The notes: generated by a model not told the origin, from the letters alone. Shown: positions 20,267 to 31,375, counted from the first letter of the stretch. The stretch is 64,000 nt of DNA from Plotosus lineatus (GCA_024760905.1 CM045733.1:10895001-10959000); one strand, 5' to 3'. Translations and numbers: made by a program.

Positions 20267-23200
20267 TCTTCTTCTTCTTCTTCTTTTACTTTCGGCTGCT
20301 CCCTTCAGGGGTCGCCACAGCAAATCATCCGCCTCCACCTCACCCTGTCCTCCGCATCTTCTTTTCTGACTCCAACAACCTTCATGTCTTCCTTCACCAC
20401 ATCCATAAATCTCTTCTTCGGTCTTCCTCGAGGCCTTCTGCCTGGTATCCAACCTCAGCATCCTACTGCCAATATACTCACTATCCCTCCTCTGTACATG
20501 TCCAAACCATCTCAATCTAGCCTCTCTGACTTTGTCTCCAAAACATCTTACGTGGGCTGTCCCTCTGATATACTCATTTCTGATCCTATCCATCCTCGTT
20601 ACTCCCAGGGAGAACCTCAACATTTTCATCTCCGCTACCTCCAGCTCTGCCTCCTGCCTTTTCCTCAGCGCCACTGTTTCTAAGCCATACAACATCGCTG
20701 GCCTCACCACCATCTTGTACACTTTTCCCTTCATTCTTGCTGACACTCTCCTATCGCACATCACACCGGATACTTTTCTCCAACCATTCCAGCCTGCCTG
20801 CACACGCTTCTTCACCTCTTTTCCACACTCTCCATTGCTCTGGATTGTTGAGCCTAAGTACTTAAAATCCTCCACCTTCGTTATCTCTGCTCCCTGTAAC
20901 ATCACCGTTCCTCCTGGGTCCTTCTCATTCACACACATGTATTCTGATTTTCTGAGGCTAACCTTCATTCCTCTCCTTTCCAGGGCATACCTCCACCTCT
21001 CGAGATTTTCCTGCACTTGTTCTCTGCTCTCACTACAGATCACGATGTCATCTGCAAACATCATAGTCCATGGAGATTCTTGTCTCACCTCGCCTGTCAG
21101 CCTGTCCATCACCATAGCAAACAAGAAGGGGCTCAGAGCTGACCCTTGATGCAGTCCCACCTCCACCTTGAATTGTCGGACACACCGACAGCACACCTCA
21201 CCACTGTCTTACATCTCTCATACATGTCCTGCACCACTCTAACATACTTCTCTGTCACTCCAGACTTCCTCATGCAATACCACAGTTCTTCTCTTGGCAC
21301 CCTGTCATATGCTTTTTCCAGATCCACAAAGGCACAATGTAGCTCCCTCTGACCTTCTCTGTACTTCTCTATTAACATCCTCAAGGCAAACATTGCATCT
21401 GTGGTGCTCTTTCTTGGCATGAAACCAAACTGTTGTTCACAAATGCTGACCTCTGCCCTTAGTCTAGCTTCCACTATTCTTTCCCATAACTTCATCGTAT
21501 GGCTCATCAACTTTATCCCTCTGTAGTTGCTGCAACTCTGCACGTCTCCCTTGTTCTTAAAAATGGGCACCAGCACACTTCTCCTCCACTCCTCCGGCAT
21601 CTGCTCACTCTCTAGTACCGTGTTGAATGTTCTTGTCAGAAAATCTACTGCTACCTCTCCTAGACACTTCCATACCTCCACAGGTATATCATCAGGACCA
21701 ACTGCCTTTCCATTCTTCATCCTCTTCAATGCCCTTCTCACTTCACCCTTACTGATCTTTGCTACATCCTGCCCCTCAATGGTTACCTCTTCTACTCTTT
21801 TTCTCTCTCATTTTCCTCATTCATCAGCTCTTCAAAGTACTCTTTCCATCTTCCCAGCACACTTCTGTCATCAGTCAATAGAGTTCCCTCTCTGTCCTTT
21901 ATCAATCTAACTTGCTGCACGTCCTTTCCATCTCTATTTCTCTGCTGTGCCAACCTGTATAGATCATTTTCTCCCTCTTTACTATCCAACCTATCATACA
22001 AGTCATCATATGCCCTCTGTTTGGCCTTAGCCACTGCTACTTTCGCCTTACGCTGTGTCTCCCTGTACTCCTGTTTACTCTCTTCGGTCCTCTCAATGTC
22101 CCACTTCTTCTTGGCTAACCTCTTCCTTTGTACACACTCCTGCACTTCCTCATTCCACCACCAAGTCTCCTTATCTACTTTCCTTCCAGAGGACACACCA
22201 AGTACTCTCCTACCTGTGTCCCTGATCACATTTGCTGTGGTTGTCCAGTCATTTGGAAGCACTTCCTGGCCACCCAAAGCCTGTTTCAACTCCTCCTTGA
22301 AGACAACACGACACTCTTCCTTTTTCAGCTTCCACCACTTTGTCTTCTGCTCTGCCTTTGCCTTTTCACCTTTCTCACCATCAGAGTCATCCTGCACACC
22401 ACCATCCTATGCTGTTTGGCAACGCTCTCACCCACGATGACTTTGCAGTCACTGACTTCCTTCAAATTACATCGCCTACACAAGATGTAGTCTACCTGTG
22501 TGCGCCTACCTCCGCTTTCATAAGTCACCCTATGCTCCTGTTTCTTCTCAAAGAAAGTATTCACCACAGCCATTTCCATCCTTTTGCAAAATCTATCAAC
22601 ATCTGTCTTTCTGTGTTCCTGTCCTGGATACCAAACCTGCCCATCACTTCCTCGTCCCCTCTGTTGCCTGCCCCAACATGTCCATTGAAGTCTGCACCTA
22701 TGACCACTCTTTCACCTCTGGGGTACTCTGCATCACTTCATCTAAGTCACTCCAGAATCTCTCCTTCTCTTCTAGCTCACATCCTGCCTGTGGGGCATAA
22801 GCACTAACAACATTGAGCATTACACCTTCAATTTCTAACTTGAGATTCATCACTCTGTCTGACACTCTTTTCACTTTTAGAACATTCCTGACAAACTCCT
22901 CCTTCAAGATGACTCCGACTCCATTTCTCTTCCCATCCACACCGTGATAAAATAGCTTAAACCCTGCTCCTAAGCTTTTAGCTTTGCTACCTTTCCACCT
23001 GGTCTCCTGAACACACAGTATGTCCACCTTCCTCCTCTGCATCATGTCAACCAGCTCTCTACCTTTTCTGTGCATAGTTCCAACATTCAAAGTCCCCACT
23101 CTCAGTCCTAGACTCATGCCTTTCCTCTTCTCTCTCTGCCTACGGACACGCCTCCCACCTCTCCTTCTTCGACGTCTTCGACCAACAGTAGTCCAATTTC

Positions 23201-23405
23201 CATCAGCACCCTGTTGATTGACAGCACTGATGGCGGTCGTTGTTAACCCGGGCCTCGACCGATCCGGTATGGAGGTAATACTTTTGATTTGCATTTTAAG
23301 TAATTGGCATTGGTTTTACGTCGGATGCCCTTCCTGACACAACCCTCTGCATTTCTCCGGGCTTGGGACCGGCATGAGGGGGAGAGACACTGGTTAGTGC
23401 CCGCC
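20265..23405 (-). mobile_element. Near full-length RTE-type non-LTR retrotransposon
   Basis: On the minus strand the 5' end lies near 23405. It continues through an endonuclease and reverse transcriptase to a short 3' UTR and a terminal (AAG)n repeat at 20265-20285. The single-ORF plan, about 3.1 kb length, APE-type endonuclease and microsatellite-like tail fit the RTE clade. Four copies or fragments occur in this window. The 5' end matches part of the composite SINEs. It abuts (AT)n on both sides. Confidence 0.85.
20290..23294 (-). pseudogene. Endonuclease/reverse transcriptase polyprotein of the RTE-type LINE, frameshifted
   Basis: Frames in order on the minus strand. At 23294-22698 there is a basic N-terminus, then APE endonuclease motifs GTLNVGTM, ILCVQETRW and VVSAYAPQAG. 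At 22579-22325 come the endonuclease end (QVDYILCRR, AKQHRMVVCRM). At 22397-21792 is a linker. At 21741-21133 are RT blocks with [15 protein letters not shown] (motif A). At 21196-20290 are motif C FADD near 21055 and the C-terminal block ARLRWFGHVQRRD. The protein is about 1,000 residues, as usual for RTE. At least four frame breaks separate these pieces, for example a T-run one base short near 21800 and an indel near 21165 compared with the copy at 49237. It cannot make a continuous protein. Antisense frames over the same DNA are shadows. Confidence 0.85.
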
Positions 23406-23423
23406 CACCTCATGGCTGCATTA

Positions 23424-23457
23424 TATATATATATATTATATATATATACACATATAT
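23424..23457. repeat. (AT)n tract
   Basis: Interrupted (AT)n between the LINE 5' end and the hammerhead palindrome. Confidence 0.85.
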
Positions 23458-23565
23458 AGGATTTTCTGAGTAGATCCTTCCGTAGGAGAGTGCTCAATAC
23501 TTTTTGGTAGAGCAAATAACAAAAATAAAAGGACAGGACAAAGACTTTCTATTGAAACTCCATTT

Positions 23566-23620
23566 ATCACTACAGATCTGTTTCGAGAGGTGGTGAAACC
23601 ATCCTCTCTCTTCAGGTGAT
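23566..23620 (-). ncRNA. Hammerhead ribozyme core (copy 1, left arm)
   Basis: Stem I ATCAC/GTGAT; core CTGAAGA; stem II GAGAGG/CCTCTC (six perfect pairs), extended past a bulged A by TGGT/ACCA with a TTC loop; GAAA; stem III ACAGA/TCTGT with no loop; cleavage triplet GTA. All conserved core positions are met. Confidence 0.82.
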
Positions 23621-23688
23621 TATAGAAGAATAATTCATATTCATGAATTCATATTCATATTCATATGAATAATTCATATTCTTCTATA

Positions 23689-23743
23689 ATCACCTGAAGA
23701 GAGAGGATGGTTTCACCACCTCTCGAAACAGATCTGTAGTGAT
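23689..23743 (+). ncRNA. Hammerhead ribozyme core (copy 1, right arm)
   Basis: Same fold as the left arm on the opposite strand: ATCAC at 23689, CTGAAGA at 23694-23700, perfect stem II, GAAA, loopless stem III, predicted cleavage after A23738, then GTGAT at 23739-23743. Confidence 0.82.
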
Positions 23744-24016
23744 AAATGGAGTTTCAATAGAAAGTCTTTGTTCTGTCCTTTTATTTTTGGTATATATATA
23801 TATATATATATACTGTATATACATATACAGACGCTCCCTGACTTACGTTCATCTAAAAATCTTTAAATGAATCTTACGTTCATTTAAAAAAAAAAAAGTC
23901 AAATTTTGAGTTTACACGTATGCTGATGTAATGACGCAATGACAATGATGCTGCGTCCATTGTTTACAAATGACAGACTGAACGTGCCCCTTCTTCTTCT
24001 CAGTTCAGTTATTTCA

Positions 24017-24017
<1 letters not shown>

Positions 24018-24092
<75 letters not shown>
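24018..24092. repeat. (AT)n microsatellite, about 75 bp
   Basis: Uninterrupted (AT)n at the same internal site where the relative at 37842-38817 also carries (AT)n. Confidence 0.95.
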
Positions 24093-24095
<3 letters not shown>

Positions 24096-24320
24096 AAAAA
24101 TAAAAGGACAGGACAAAGACTTTCTATTGAAACTCCATTTATATATAAGATAATCTTCTATAATCACCTGAAGAGAGAGGATGGTTTCACCACCCCTCGA
24201 AACAGATCTGTAGTGATAAATGGAGTTTCAATAGAAAGTCTTTGTCCTGTCCTTTTATTTTTATTTGCTCTACCAAAAAGTATTGAGCACTCTCCTACGG
24301 AAGGATCTACTCAGAAAACC

Positions 24321-24333
<13 letters not shown>
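24093..24333 (+). mobile_element. Palindromic Penelope-like/retrozyme element, copy 2 (left arm truncated)
   Basis: The left arm is cut short after ctattgaaactccattta, losing its ribozyme. The right arm is complete and continues into the extension tgctctaccaaaaagtattg and actcagaaaaccctctc. It is embedded in (AT)n on both sides, with a (CT)n run at the right. Confidence 0.7.
24163..24217 (+). ncRNA. Hammerhead ribozyme core (copy 2)
   Basis: ATCAC 24163-24167, CTGAAGA 24168-24174, stem II GAGAGG/CCCCTC with one A-C mismatch, GAAA, ACAGA/TCTGT, GTA ending at 24212, GTGAT 24213-24217. Confidence 0.75.
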
Positions 24334-24354
<21 letters not shown>

Positions 24355-25120
24355 CACTGGTTCCTAACCTGGGTTCGGTGAGTCAGTCTCAGGGGTTCGG
24401 CGGAGGTCAAGACACACAACCAACTCATATTCATGACGACACACCCCGCTTGGCCATCACTGGCTGCAGGTGATCACGCTATATTGCTTGGCCAATCTGT
24501 GCTGCAGGAAATTTGGTGCGCTCAGTGGTCGAATTGTGACTGTTGTGATGGTATGTCATGTGATTTCTTTCTTAAATGTTTTAATCTATACTATGTTGAG
24601 TAAAAAAAGAAAGTAGTCAGACGAATATGTACAACATGGATTCACATATATAACGGAATGTGATATTAGTCGGGGTCCTATCTGCCTGATTTGCAAAGTA
24701 GGATCTACCCTGTGCTGACTGACGTATACATACATGTATGTGTACATATAATATCAATAAATATATAGTCAATACTATAAATGCTTATAATAACGATTAA
24801 ACATTCAAAAATAATGCATAAGATGTGAATAAAACAAATACACACATACAGACGCACGCGCGTGCACGCAGCACTCAGATGCGCACCTCACATAAAAATG
24901 TAAGTGGTTGTGATGGAGGAGTTCATGCATTGTATTGGTTTTGTTCTTTGAACACAGTGATGTTAATGCACGGTTAATTTTTTTGCCCCAGTAAAAACAT
25001 ATACCTATGTCTTGAATTTGAAAAAAAAATCATATTTTATTTTTCACTAAAGAAGGGTTCGGTGAATAAGCATATGAAACTGGTGGGGTTCAGTACCGCC
25101 AACAAGGTTAAGAACCACTG
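24355..25120 (+). mobile_element. hAT (Charlie-like) transposon remnant
   Basis: The ends are CACTGGTTCCTAACC at 24355 and GGTTAAGAACCACTG ending at 25120, the CAGTGGTTCTTAACC-type hAT terminus. The 8-bp flanks are A/T only and match imperfectly. The interior holds a transposase N-terminus and a piece (about 24722-24905) of the 'CAGGGATCCC' Tigger-like family. Confidence 0.7.
24593..24715 (+). pseudogene. N-terminal BED/zinc-finger remnant of a hAT transposase
   Basis: From the ATG at 24593 the frame reads MLSKKRK, a stop, then SDEYVQHGFTYITE and a CLIC cysteine pair. This layout (basic start, EYVQHGFT, CxxC) is the start of the ZBED/SCAND3-like hAT transposase group. An in-frame TAG at codon 8 and loss of sequence after the first cysteine pair show it is dead. 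It is too short for a six-frame ORF cutoff. Confidence 0.6.
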
Positions 25121-25284
25121 ATTATTTATATATATATATATATATATATCGATATCGTTTTATTTCAGTTACATAGCATGTTACTCTTGTCTTAAGACGT
25201 CATCTCTGTGATCTTTGTGTTTACACTGTTTTGCGGATTTTTGTAACCAGAAGCAAATGTGGTTGGTCAGAAGCGTAAGCCTAC

Positions 25285-25632
25285 TAATCACAATGAAACA
25301 TTCAAAAATAATGCATAAGATGTAAATAAAATATAAATACACACACATACAGACGCCCGCACATGCACTCAGACCGGTACCTCATATAAAAATGTAAGTA
25401 GTTTTGATGGAGGGTTTTGGGTTCTTTTTTTTTTTGTTTTTGTTTGCTTGGGGTTTTTTTCTTTCTTTTTTTTGTTGCATAATTGGCTTTGTTTTACAGC
25501 ATTTCCCTTATCTTTTCCCCCTATTCTTCCTTAATTTCCTTATTTTTTTAATTTGATGAATATTTTTTTAAAAATCGCGGCATTGCAGTGAAGTCGCATG
25601 AATTGAAGCGCAAAGTAGCGAGGGATCCCTTT
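25285..25632 (-). mobile_element. Fragment of the 'CAGGGATCCC' Tigger-like family
   Basis: The right edge reads aagtagcgagggatcccttta, the inverse of the family's terminus. The interior (cacctcatataaaaatgtaa) matches 15770-15850. The other terminus is missing. Confidence 0.6.
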
Positions 25633-25639
25633 ATTTATA

Positions 25640-25659
25640 CAAATATATAATACATATAT

Positions 25660-25696
<37 letters not shown>

Positions 25697-26052
25697 TGTG
25701 TGTACTCTGTATTTAATCTTATCCAAAGTTATGTGCAAGACACAAGATAACGTGTGATAATGTAGTTACTACATGGAAACACTGCAATCGGATTGGTCCT
25801 ATATCGAGCACTAATAGACGTTGTTATGAGTGGCTAATGCTTGAAATGATGGACATTTAAGGTTTATCACAGTCACTTGGAGCAAGTGGCATCACAAATA
25901 CACACACACACACACAAAATGTAATAAATAATAAACAAAATAAAAATCTAATTTTAGTTTGCTTTCCTTGTGTTTCCATGTAGTACTGTATATACTAAAA
26001 CTTTAGCTCAGTTAAAGAAAACAGGCTGTCGACAAAGCTGAAAACAGGCTGT
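25640..26052. other. (GT)n tract and unassigned DNA
   Basis: (GT)n at about 25661-25697, then unassigned A/T-rich DNA with a short (CA)n near 25900. Confidence 0.5.
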
Positions 26053-26290
26053 CGGCTCCTTAGTGGCACAGCAGCAAGGTCATCCAAGGGTTCACATATT
26101 TCAGTTCAGGTTGATAAACACAGCTGTCTATTGCTAAGAGCCCATAGATGCTCTCAGTAAGGGAGGGTGGACTGGCATACAATCTTTCTGCCACTTAAAG
26201 CAATCACTGGCCAATCATGGGGCTCAGTCTGTGGGCTCATTCATACAAGGGAAGTCTGACGTGCTACCTCACTCCTGAATATGCAGTCGC
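26053..26290 (+). repeat. Possible SINE of the 'ggctccc' family
   Basis: The head ggctccttagtggcacagca resembles the head at 1-117 (minus). A weak B-box-like block follows. It is strongly diverged. Confidence 0.35.
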
Positions 26291-26567
26291 AGGGCTTTGA
26301 AAAATGTGGTCGGCTGGCTGCTTGTCCTCACTCTCTCTGGCTGGGTGGTGATAGCATGAGAGGGAGGTATGAACTGACAGGTGGAAATTGGAAAATAGGG
26401 GGGGAAATGCACTGGTACACATGACTTTTTCTCTGTTTGCAGAGTGCACAGAGCTCCTTCATCGTTCTTATAATTAAAATATAAAATAGATAAATATACT
26501 ATACTCGTTTAGTTTGGGGATTTTTTTATGCACATATGTGTAGTATGTACTAAAATGGGGCACTGGT

Positions 26568-26735
26568 GGTTAATAGCTCAGTTGTTGATTTAGGTGTTAA
26601 GGCTCAGGGTTACTGATTAGACAGTCTGGGGTTCAAGCCCTAGTCTGACCAATCTAGCCCTGCTGGGCTTCTGAACAGGACCCTTAACCCTCACATTCTC
26701 AGTTATATAAGGACATCTGCCAAATGTATATTTTA
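26568..26735 (+). repeat. tRNA-derived SINE, 'cccttaaccctc' family
   Basis: It has the A-box region ggtggttaatagctcagttg, B box ggggttcaagccctag, then tgctgggcttctgaacagga and cccttaaccctcacattctc. It ends with the fish-wide gacatctgccaaatgta motif. Confidence 0.65.
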
Positions 26736-27214
26736 AACATTTGTTCTTGTCCTCAAACGCTGTAGAGATCACTGAATTGAAAAGTTTAAGCTTTTCAGTG
26801 ACATCCACTTTAGTGAATAACTGTTCATTAACGTCGGCGTACCCAGAACAACAAAGACTGTGGGTCAGTAAAGTTCATTTTAAATCAATGCTGCTTGTGT
26901 GTTTAACAAATCATTCCTTTCTCAGAAAAACATAATTAAGTGGACAAGGGGAAGAGTTTGTGATTGCCGCTAATGCTGCAGAGCTGTGTTTTATATTTAA
27001 ACAGAAATTTCACACACTATCCATTGCAATTGTGTTGCCTTTTCTGATCTTGTAGTATTATCAATAATAATAACCATGTCTTTGAATAACCATAAAAGAG
27101 TTTTACGTTATCAAAGGTTTTCCTCTTCTCTGTGTACTTTTTTATATGTCATGGACATGTTCTGCATCTGAACTGAACACTGAACTGTGAGTGAATTGTA
27201 CTGTGAGCCACTTA

Positions 27215-28061
27215 CCGTATTCCACGTGATAAGCACGCAGGGCGCTTAAAAAATTGGAGTGGGTGAACACTTATTAATACGTTACCAGCGGAATGGAACA
27301 GTAAGTGCTTTTTACCATCAAGGTGGAAAATATGAATAATAAAAGAACAATAAAAGAGTTTTACTGGTATTTGTATTATTCAATTTGTGGTATCAACCAA
27401 ACTACTTACATGAAAGCTGAAAATAAACAGAAAACAACATAAGTTAAAAAAAAAGACTTTTCCTTCCCTTACTTTTCCCTCCCGGTGCTGTTCCTTTAAA
27501 CATTTTCCGGGAAATAAAATGAGCCAATCAACACCAATGTCAACTTTATCACATGGCAAGTTGAACCAATCAACACGAACCTAAACAAAAGCACATAAAG
27601 TGCTTAAATTTAAGAAGTTAGTGAGCAGGAGAATTGGGTGAAAAATACTCGTCATCACTTTCTGATAGGTCCATATCTGGGTCATCGCTCCATTCATTCA
27701 GAGCATCGATAGTTTTGCTGTAGCAGTTTTTAATGGTTCATTGGTTGTTGGACATTTACCAAGAGAACGCAGCAAAATATTTTCCTGTTTTTTTAACGCA
27801 CGGCGGAACAATCAAATTTGTTGTTACTGATTGTACATTGTAGACATTCGCCAGTGGCAGGGGGTCTTGAAATACCGTGTTAACTCACTTTTACAGGCAG
27901 TGAACGCCTCATTTTATGGTTACAGAGACTGATTGAATAAAATTGGTAAGTTTGATCTACCATTTTGGTCCCAGTACACATGGGCGGTTATTAGACGTAA
28001 GATCAGAAACATCGGGGCGGGGGCGCTTATTAGAGCAAAGCGCTTATTACGTCGAATACGG
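27215..28061. mobile_element. TA-flanked DNA transposon, 'CCGTATTC' TIR, copy 1
   Basis: TA|CCGTATTCCACGTGATAAGC at the left and GCTTATTACGTCGAATACGG|TA at the right. It is 847 bp. The TA duplication and CCGTATT termini suggest a pogo/Tc1-mariner group. A minus-strand acidic C-terminal coding remnant lies near 27620-27770. Confidence 0.78.
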
Positions 28062-28140
28062 TATGTCCCACTACTTCATCAAATGATATTTGAAGACGTT
28101 TCAACCTCATAAATTGATAATGAATTGATTACAGTATAAG

Positions 28141-28970
28141 GATTAATAGGCTTCAAGCTTCTAGGTTTTGACTCAACCCACGAGCTTATAAGCTTATGAC
28201 TCATAATTTAGATTTCAAAGCTTCTCCATACTCAAATGTCAAAGTGTGACTCATACCTCGACTGGGACCTCAAAGCTTATGACTCAAAACTGAACTGAGA
28301 TTTGAAAGCCTATGACTCACAACCTAATCAGTCTTCATAGCTTATGAATCACATCTTGCCTCAGATTTCAAAGCTTATAACTCTCAGTGCAACTTTGAAG
28401 TTCATGGATCACAACACTTTACCTTCCAAGACAATGGCTTGCAACTCAACCAGACTTTAAAGCCTATGACTCCAAACTCAACTTCAAAGATTATGACTCA
28501 CAACTCAAATAGAATTTAAAGGTTCTCACAGTTTGGATCAAAGACCTCAAAGCTTTCGATCAATTCCCAATTCAATTCTCCCTTCAAAACATACCTCCAT
28601 TTGAGCTGGACTTCAAAACAAGACTCTCAATTTAACTCAAACTATAAAATCTATGGCTTGAGCTTGAACAAAACTTCACAACTCTTGACTCACATATTTA
28701 CTCAAATGTTTCACATGTTATGACTCACGATTTCATTCCGACTCAAAAGCCAATCAACTCTTCGTTCAAAGCATATGACTTCCAACTTGACTTGGACTTC
28801 AAAATTTGATAAAACAAAACTTAACTAGAACTTACATCTTCTCCCGTAAAAGACTTAAAGACCTCAAAGCTTATGATTGATTCCCAGTTCAACCCTCAGT
28901 TGAAAGTTTGCAACTCTGAATTGACTCAGACTAAAACTTGAATAGGAATTTGAAAGTTTAAGACGCCGAA
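28141..28970. repeat. Degenerate minisatellite, unit about 33 bp, rich in TGACTCA
   Basis: About two dozen diverged units approximate to aaagcttatgactcacaact followed by caactcagacttc. Exact TGACTCA occurs at 28169, 28197, 28247, 28280, 28313, 28494, 28686, 28721 and 28922. No coding potential is apparent. Confidence 0.75.
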
Positions 28971-29127
28971 CGTGATTTGCTGTTTTCCATCCTGGTGTGT
29001 TCAGAGAGCGTGAAGGTGACTTTTCACTGCTGGTGATATATAAAGTCTTTTGCTGGACTGATTTTGGATTTACAGATGCGGTATAACAAACTGCACTTCA
29101 TGTTAAACTGTAGTGAAGTATCTACTC

Positions 29128-29831
29128 CAGTGATCCCTCGCTACTTCGCGCTTCAATTAATGCGGCTTCAGTACATCGCGTTTAAAAAAAAATTAAAAAT
29201 ACATTGAATTAAAAAATAAGGAAATTAAGGAAAAATTGGTGGAAAAGTTAAGGAAAATGTCACAAATGCAAGGCTAATTATGAAAAAAAAAAAAAAAAAA
29301 AGCCTTCACCAACACAAAAGAAAAAACAACCCAAAATCTCTCATCAAAACTGGACACATTGTTGCATCTGTGTGTGGGCGTCTGCGCAGCCACGCCCCCC
29401 TCTGCTGGAGCCTAGTATTAAGTGTACCTCAGGATAATGTTTAATCATATTTCATACTTATATTTATCATCTATCTTTCTGTAGATTTTATTCCATTTCT
29501 ATTTCTACTTGTTCTTCAATTTCATTTCACTTTCACTTTCGACCTTGGACAGCTTTGTTGGTATCTCCGGATGTTTGCAAAACGAATGTTGGTAAGTTTG
29601 GAGAGCGTCTGTATTTATATTTTATTTACACCGTATGTTATTTTTTCGACATTTAATTGTTATTATAAGCATTGGATATGTATTTATTGATATAGACATA
29701 TACATGTACGTATACGTCAGTTGGGTGTGTGTGTGAGTGTGTGTGTGCGGGGGGGTGATCCTACTTCGCGGATTTTGATGGTCGTATGGGGATCTCGGTC
29801 CAAATTAACCATGGAAAGTGAGGGATCCCTG
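29128..29831. mobile_element. Tigger-like element, subfamily 'CAGGGATCCCTCGC'
   Basis: The ends are CAGTGATCCCTCGCTACTTC and the inverse aaagtgagggatccctg|TA. The left flanking TA is mutated. It is 704 bp and has a poly(A) run near 29282-29300. Confidence 0.75.
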
Positions 29832-29854
29832 TACACGGTTTGTATTTTTATCTG

Positions 29855-30055
29855 GTTTCACCCAAATGAGGATGGGTTTCACGTTTGAGTTCTCTCAAGG
29901 TTTGTTCCTTGTGTCAACCGAGGGACTTTTCCCTTGCTACTGTCACCGTGGGCTTGCTCAACAGGGCTATGTAGGGTTTGATAAATTATTTTTTTAAAAA
30001 GCTGCTTTGCAACAAAGTCAATTGCAAAACGCCCATAACAAATAAACTTGAATTG
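29855..30055 (+). repeat. Fish-dispersed short repeat ending aataaacttgaattg
   Basis: gaggatgggtttcacgtttg, ctctcaaggtttgttccttg, gcttgctcaacagggc, aaagctgctttgcaacaaag. It ends in a ttgaattgggtt tail. The order matches a short repeat common in teleost genomes. Confidence 0.6.
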
Positions 30056-30059
30056 GGTT

Positions 30060-30720
30060 AAACTTCGAAGCTTATGATTTGCATCACCGGCTCTCCAGTA
30101 TTTTTAATACTGAAGATTTCTCGGCATATTGCACTCTCATTTTGTTGCAAAGTCATGGAAAAATCTTTTTGTTCATGTCTTTAGACCCTACAATGTGCTA
30201 TCATCTGTTGGCCTGCTCTTATGTAAACTCATCTCCCCACTGAGTTCTTTGTGATGCGAAATCATCTGTTCTTCTCAATAAAACCTTAAAAAACATTTCC
30301 AGGATCCACTTAACTGCCCACATCGGATTTTACTTCTGCACATTTATACATCGGATTCAATGTCTACGACTAATCTCACAATTCTTAAGCCAATTTCAAA
30401 TTTTGAAAGAAAAACAGCAGCTGTATCAGCCTGTGATGCTCAGTCTCATTCAGTCATCTCCTTTTCATAAGCCTTAATAAAAAGCGATTCATCATCAAGA
30501 TCATGGCGGCAAAACATATCCTCTGGAAGGATTTTCATAGTTTCAGCCAAATGCTGTTGAGTATTTCTCATGCGATGTGATTAGGAGTGCAGTAAACATC
30601 TCTTTTTCATTCTGTCTAAAATGGACATAGGAAAGTGTCCTGCACCTCAGGAACTTTCCACTGGCTTTGCCTAGAGGCTGTCAGGATGCCCTTTAGACAG
30701 CTCACACCCACACTCCAGAA
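30060..30720. other. No feature recognised
   Basis: No shared repeat or exon was recognised before the (CA)n tract. Confidence 0.35.
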
Positions 30721-30728
30721 CACAAATA

Positions 30729-30729
30729 T

Positions 30730-30788
<59 letters not shown>

Positions 30789-30883
30789 AAAAGAGTTTTA
30801 TATTAGGATGATACCAAAGCTGCCAATGATGGGATATACATTCCATCCTCTCACCCACTGCTTGTATGCAACTGTGTGTGTTT

Positions 30884-30923
<40 letters not shown>

Positions 30924-31245
30924 TGGTACCATTCAGAGGCAAAAGGCAATTCTGCGATGCACACATCCACCCACATACAAACAGGTAGCTCATAGGGGAA
31001 AGCTGGCTTCATATAAACAAACACAAACATACACAGTCACTCAGTGGAAGGAAAAAAGAGAGAAGGACGACGAGCGGATGAGGAGGAGAGAGAGAGAGAG
31101 AGAGAGAGAGGTCAGGAAACCCAAGCCAGTGATTTTCCACCTTTTTGCACTTAAAAAGTTTCTTACATCAAGCTCCAGAGACAAGCTTAGAGTTCAGTGA
31201 GTTCATATCAAGAACAAGAAAAGAGTATGTATGTACTGTATGTGC

Positions 31246-31322
<77 letters not shown>

Positions 31323-31333
31323 AGTGTGTGTGT

Positions 31334-31375
<42 letters not shown>

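Larger units (their letters stand above)
23458..23790 (-). mobile_element. Palindromic Penelope-like/retrozyme element, copy 1
   Basis: Two inverted arms of about 105 bp (aaaataaaaggacaggacaa... and its complement ...ttgttctgtccttttatttt) flank an A/T-rich tip. The outer extension tttctgagtagatccttccg lies on the left, so this copy is reversed relative to those at 24093 and 34462. Each arm contains a hammerhead ribozyme core. It is flanked on both sides by (AT)n. Hammerheads with a tiny stem III are known from Penelope-like elements and animal retrozymes; no Penelope RT/GIY-YIG frame is present. Confidence 0.7.
23828..25290 (+). mobile_element. Tigger-like element broken by nested insertions in its (AT)n
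   Basis: The left end is TA|CAGACGCTCCCTGACTTACG at 23828. Element sequence runs to about 24018, into a long (AT)n. It resumes at about 25150 with cagttacatagcatgttact, gtctta and agacgtcatctctgtgatct, through the transposase-start block gttggtcagaagcgtaagcc near 25265. The same order is uninterrupted at 37842-38817 except for its own (AT)n. No right TIR is present after 25290. Confidence 0.65.

Noticed and set aside
20532..22807. Plus-strand frames over the RTE LINE (up to 205 codons), and at 50804-51673 (289 codons)
   Set aside because: They are antisense to well-supported endonuclease/RT frames and have Ser/Leu/Pro-rich composition. They recur in both LINE copies only because the LINE does.
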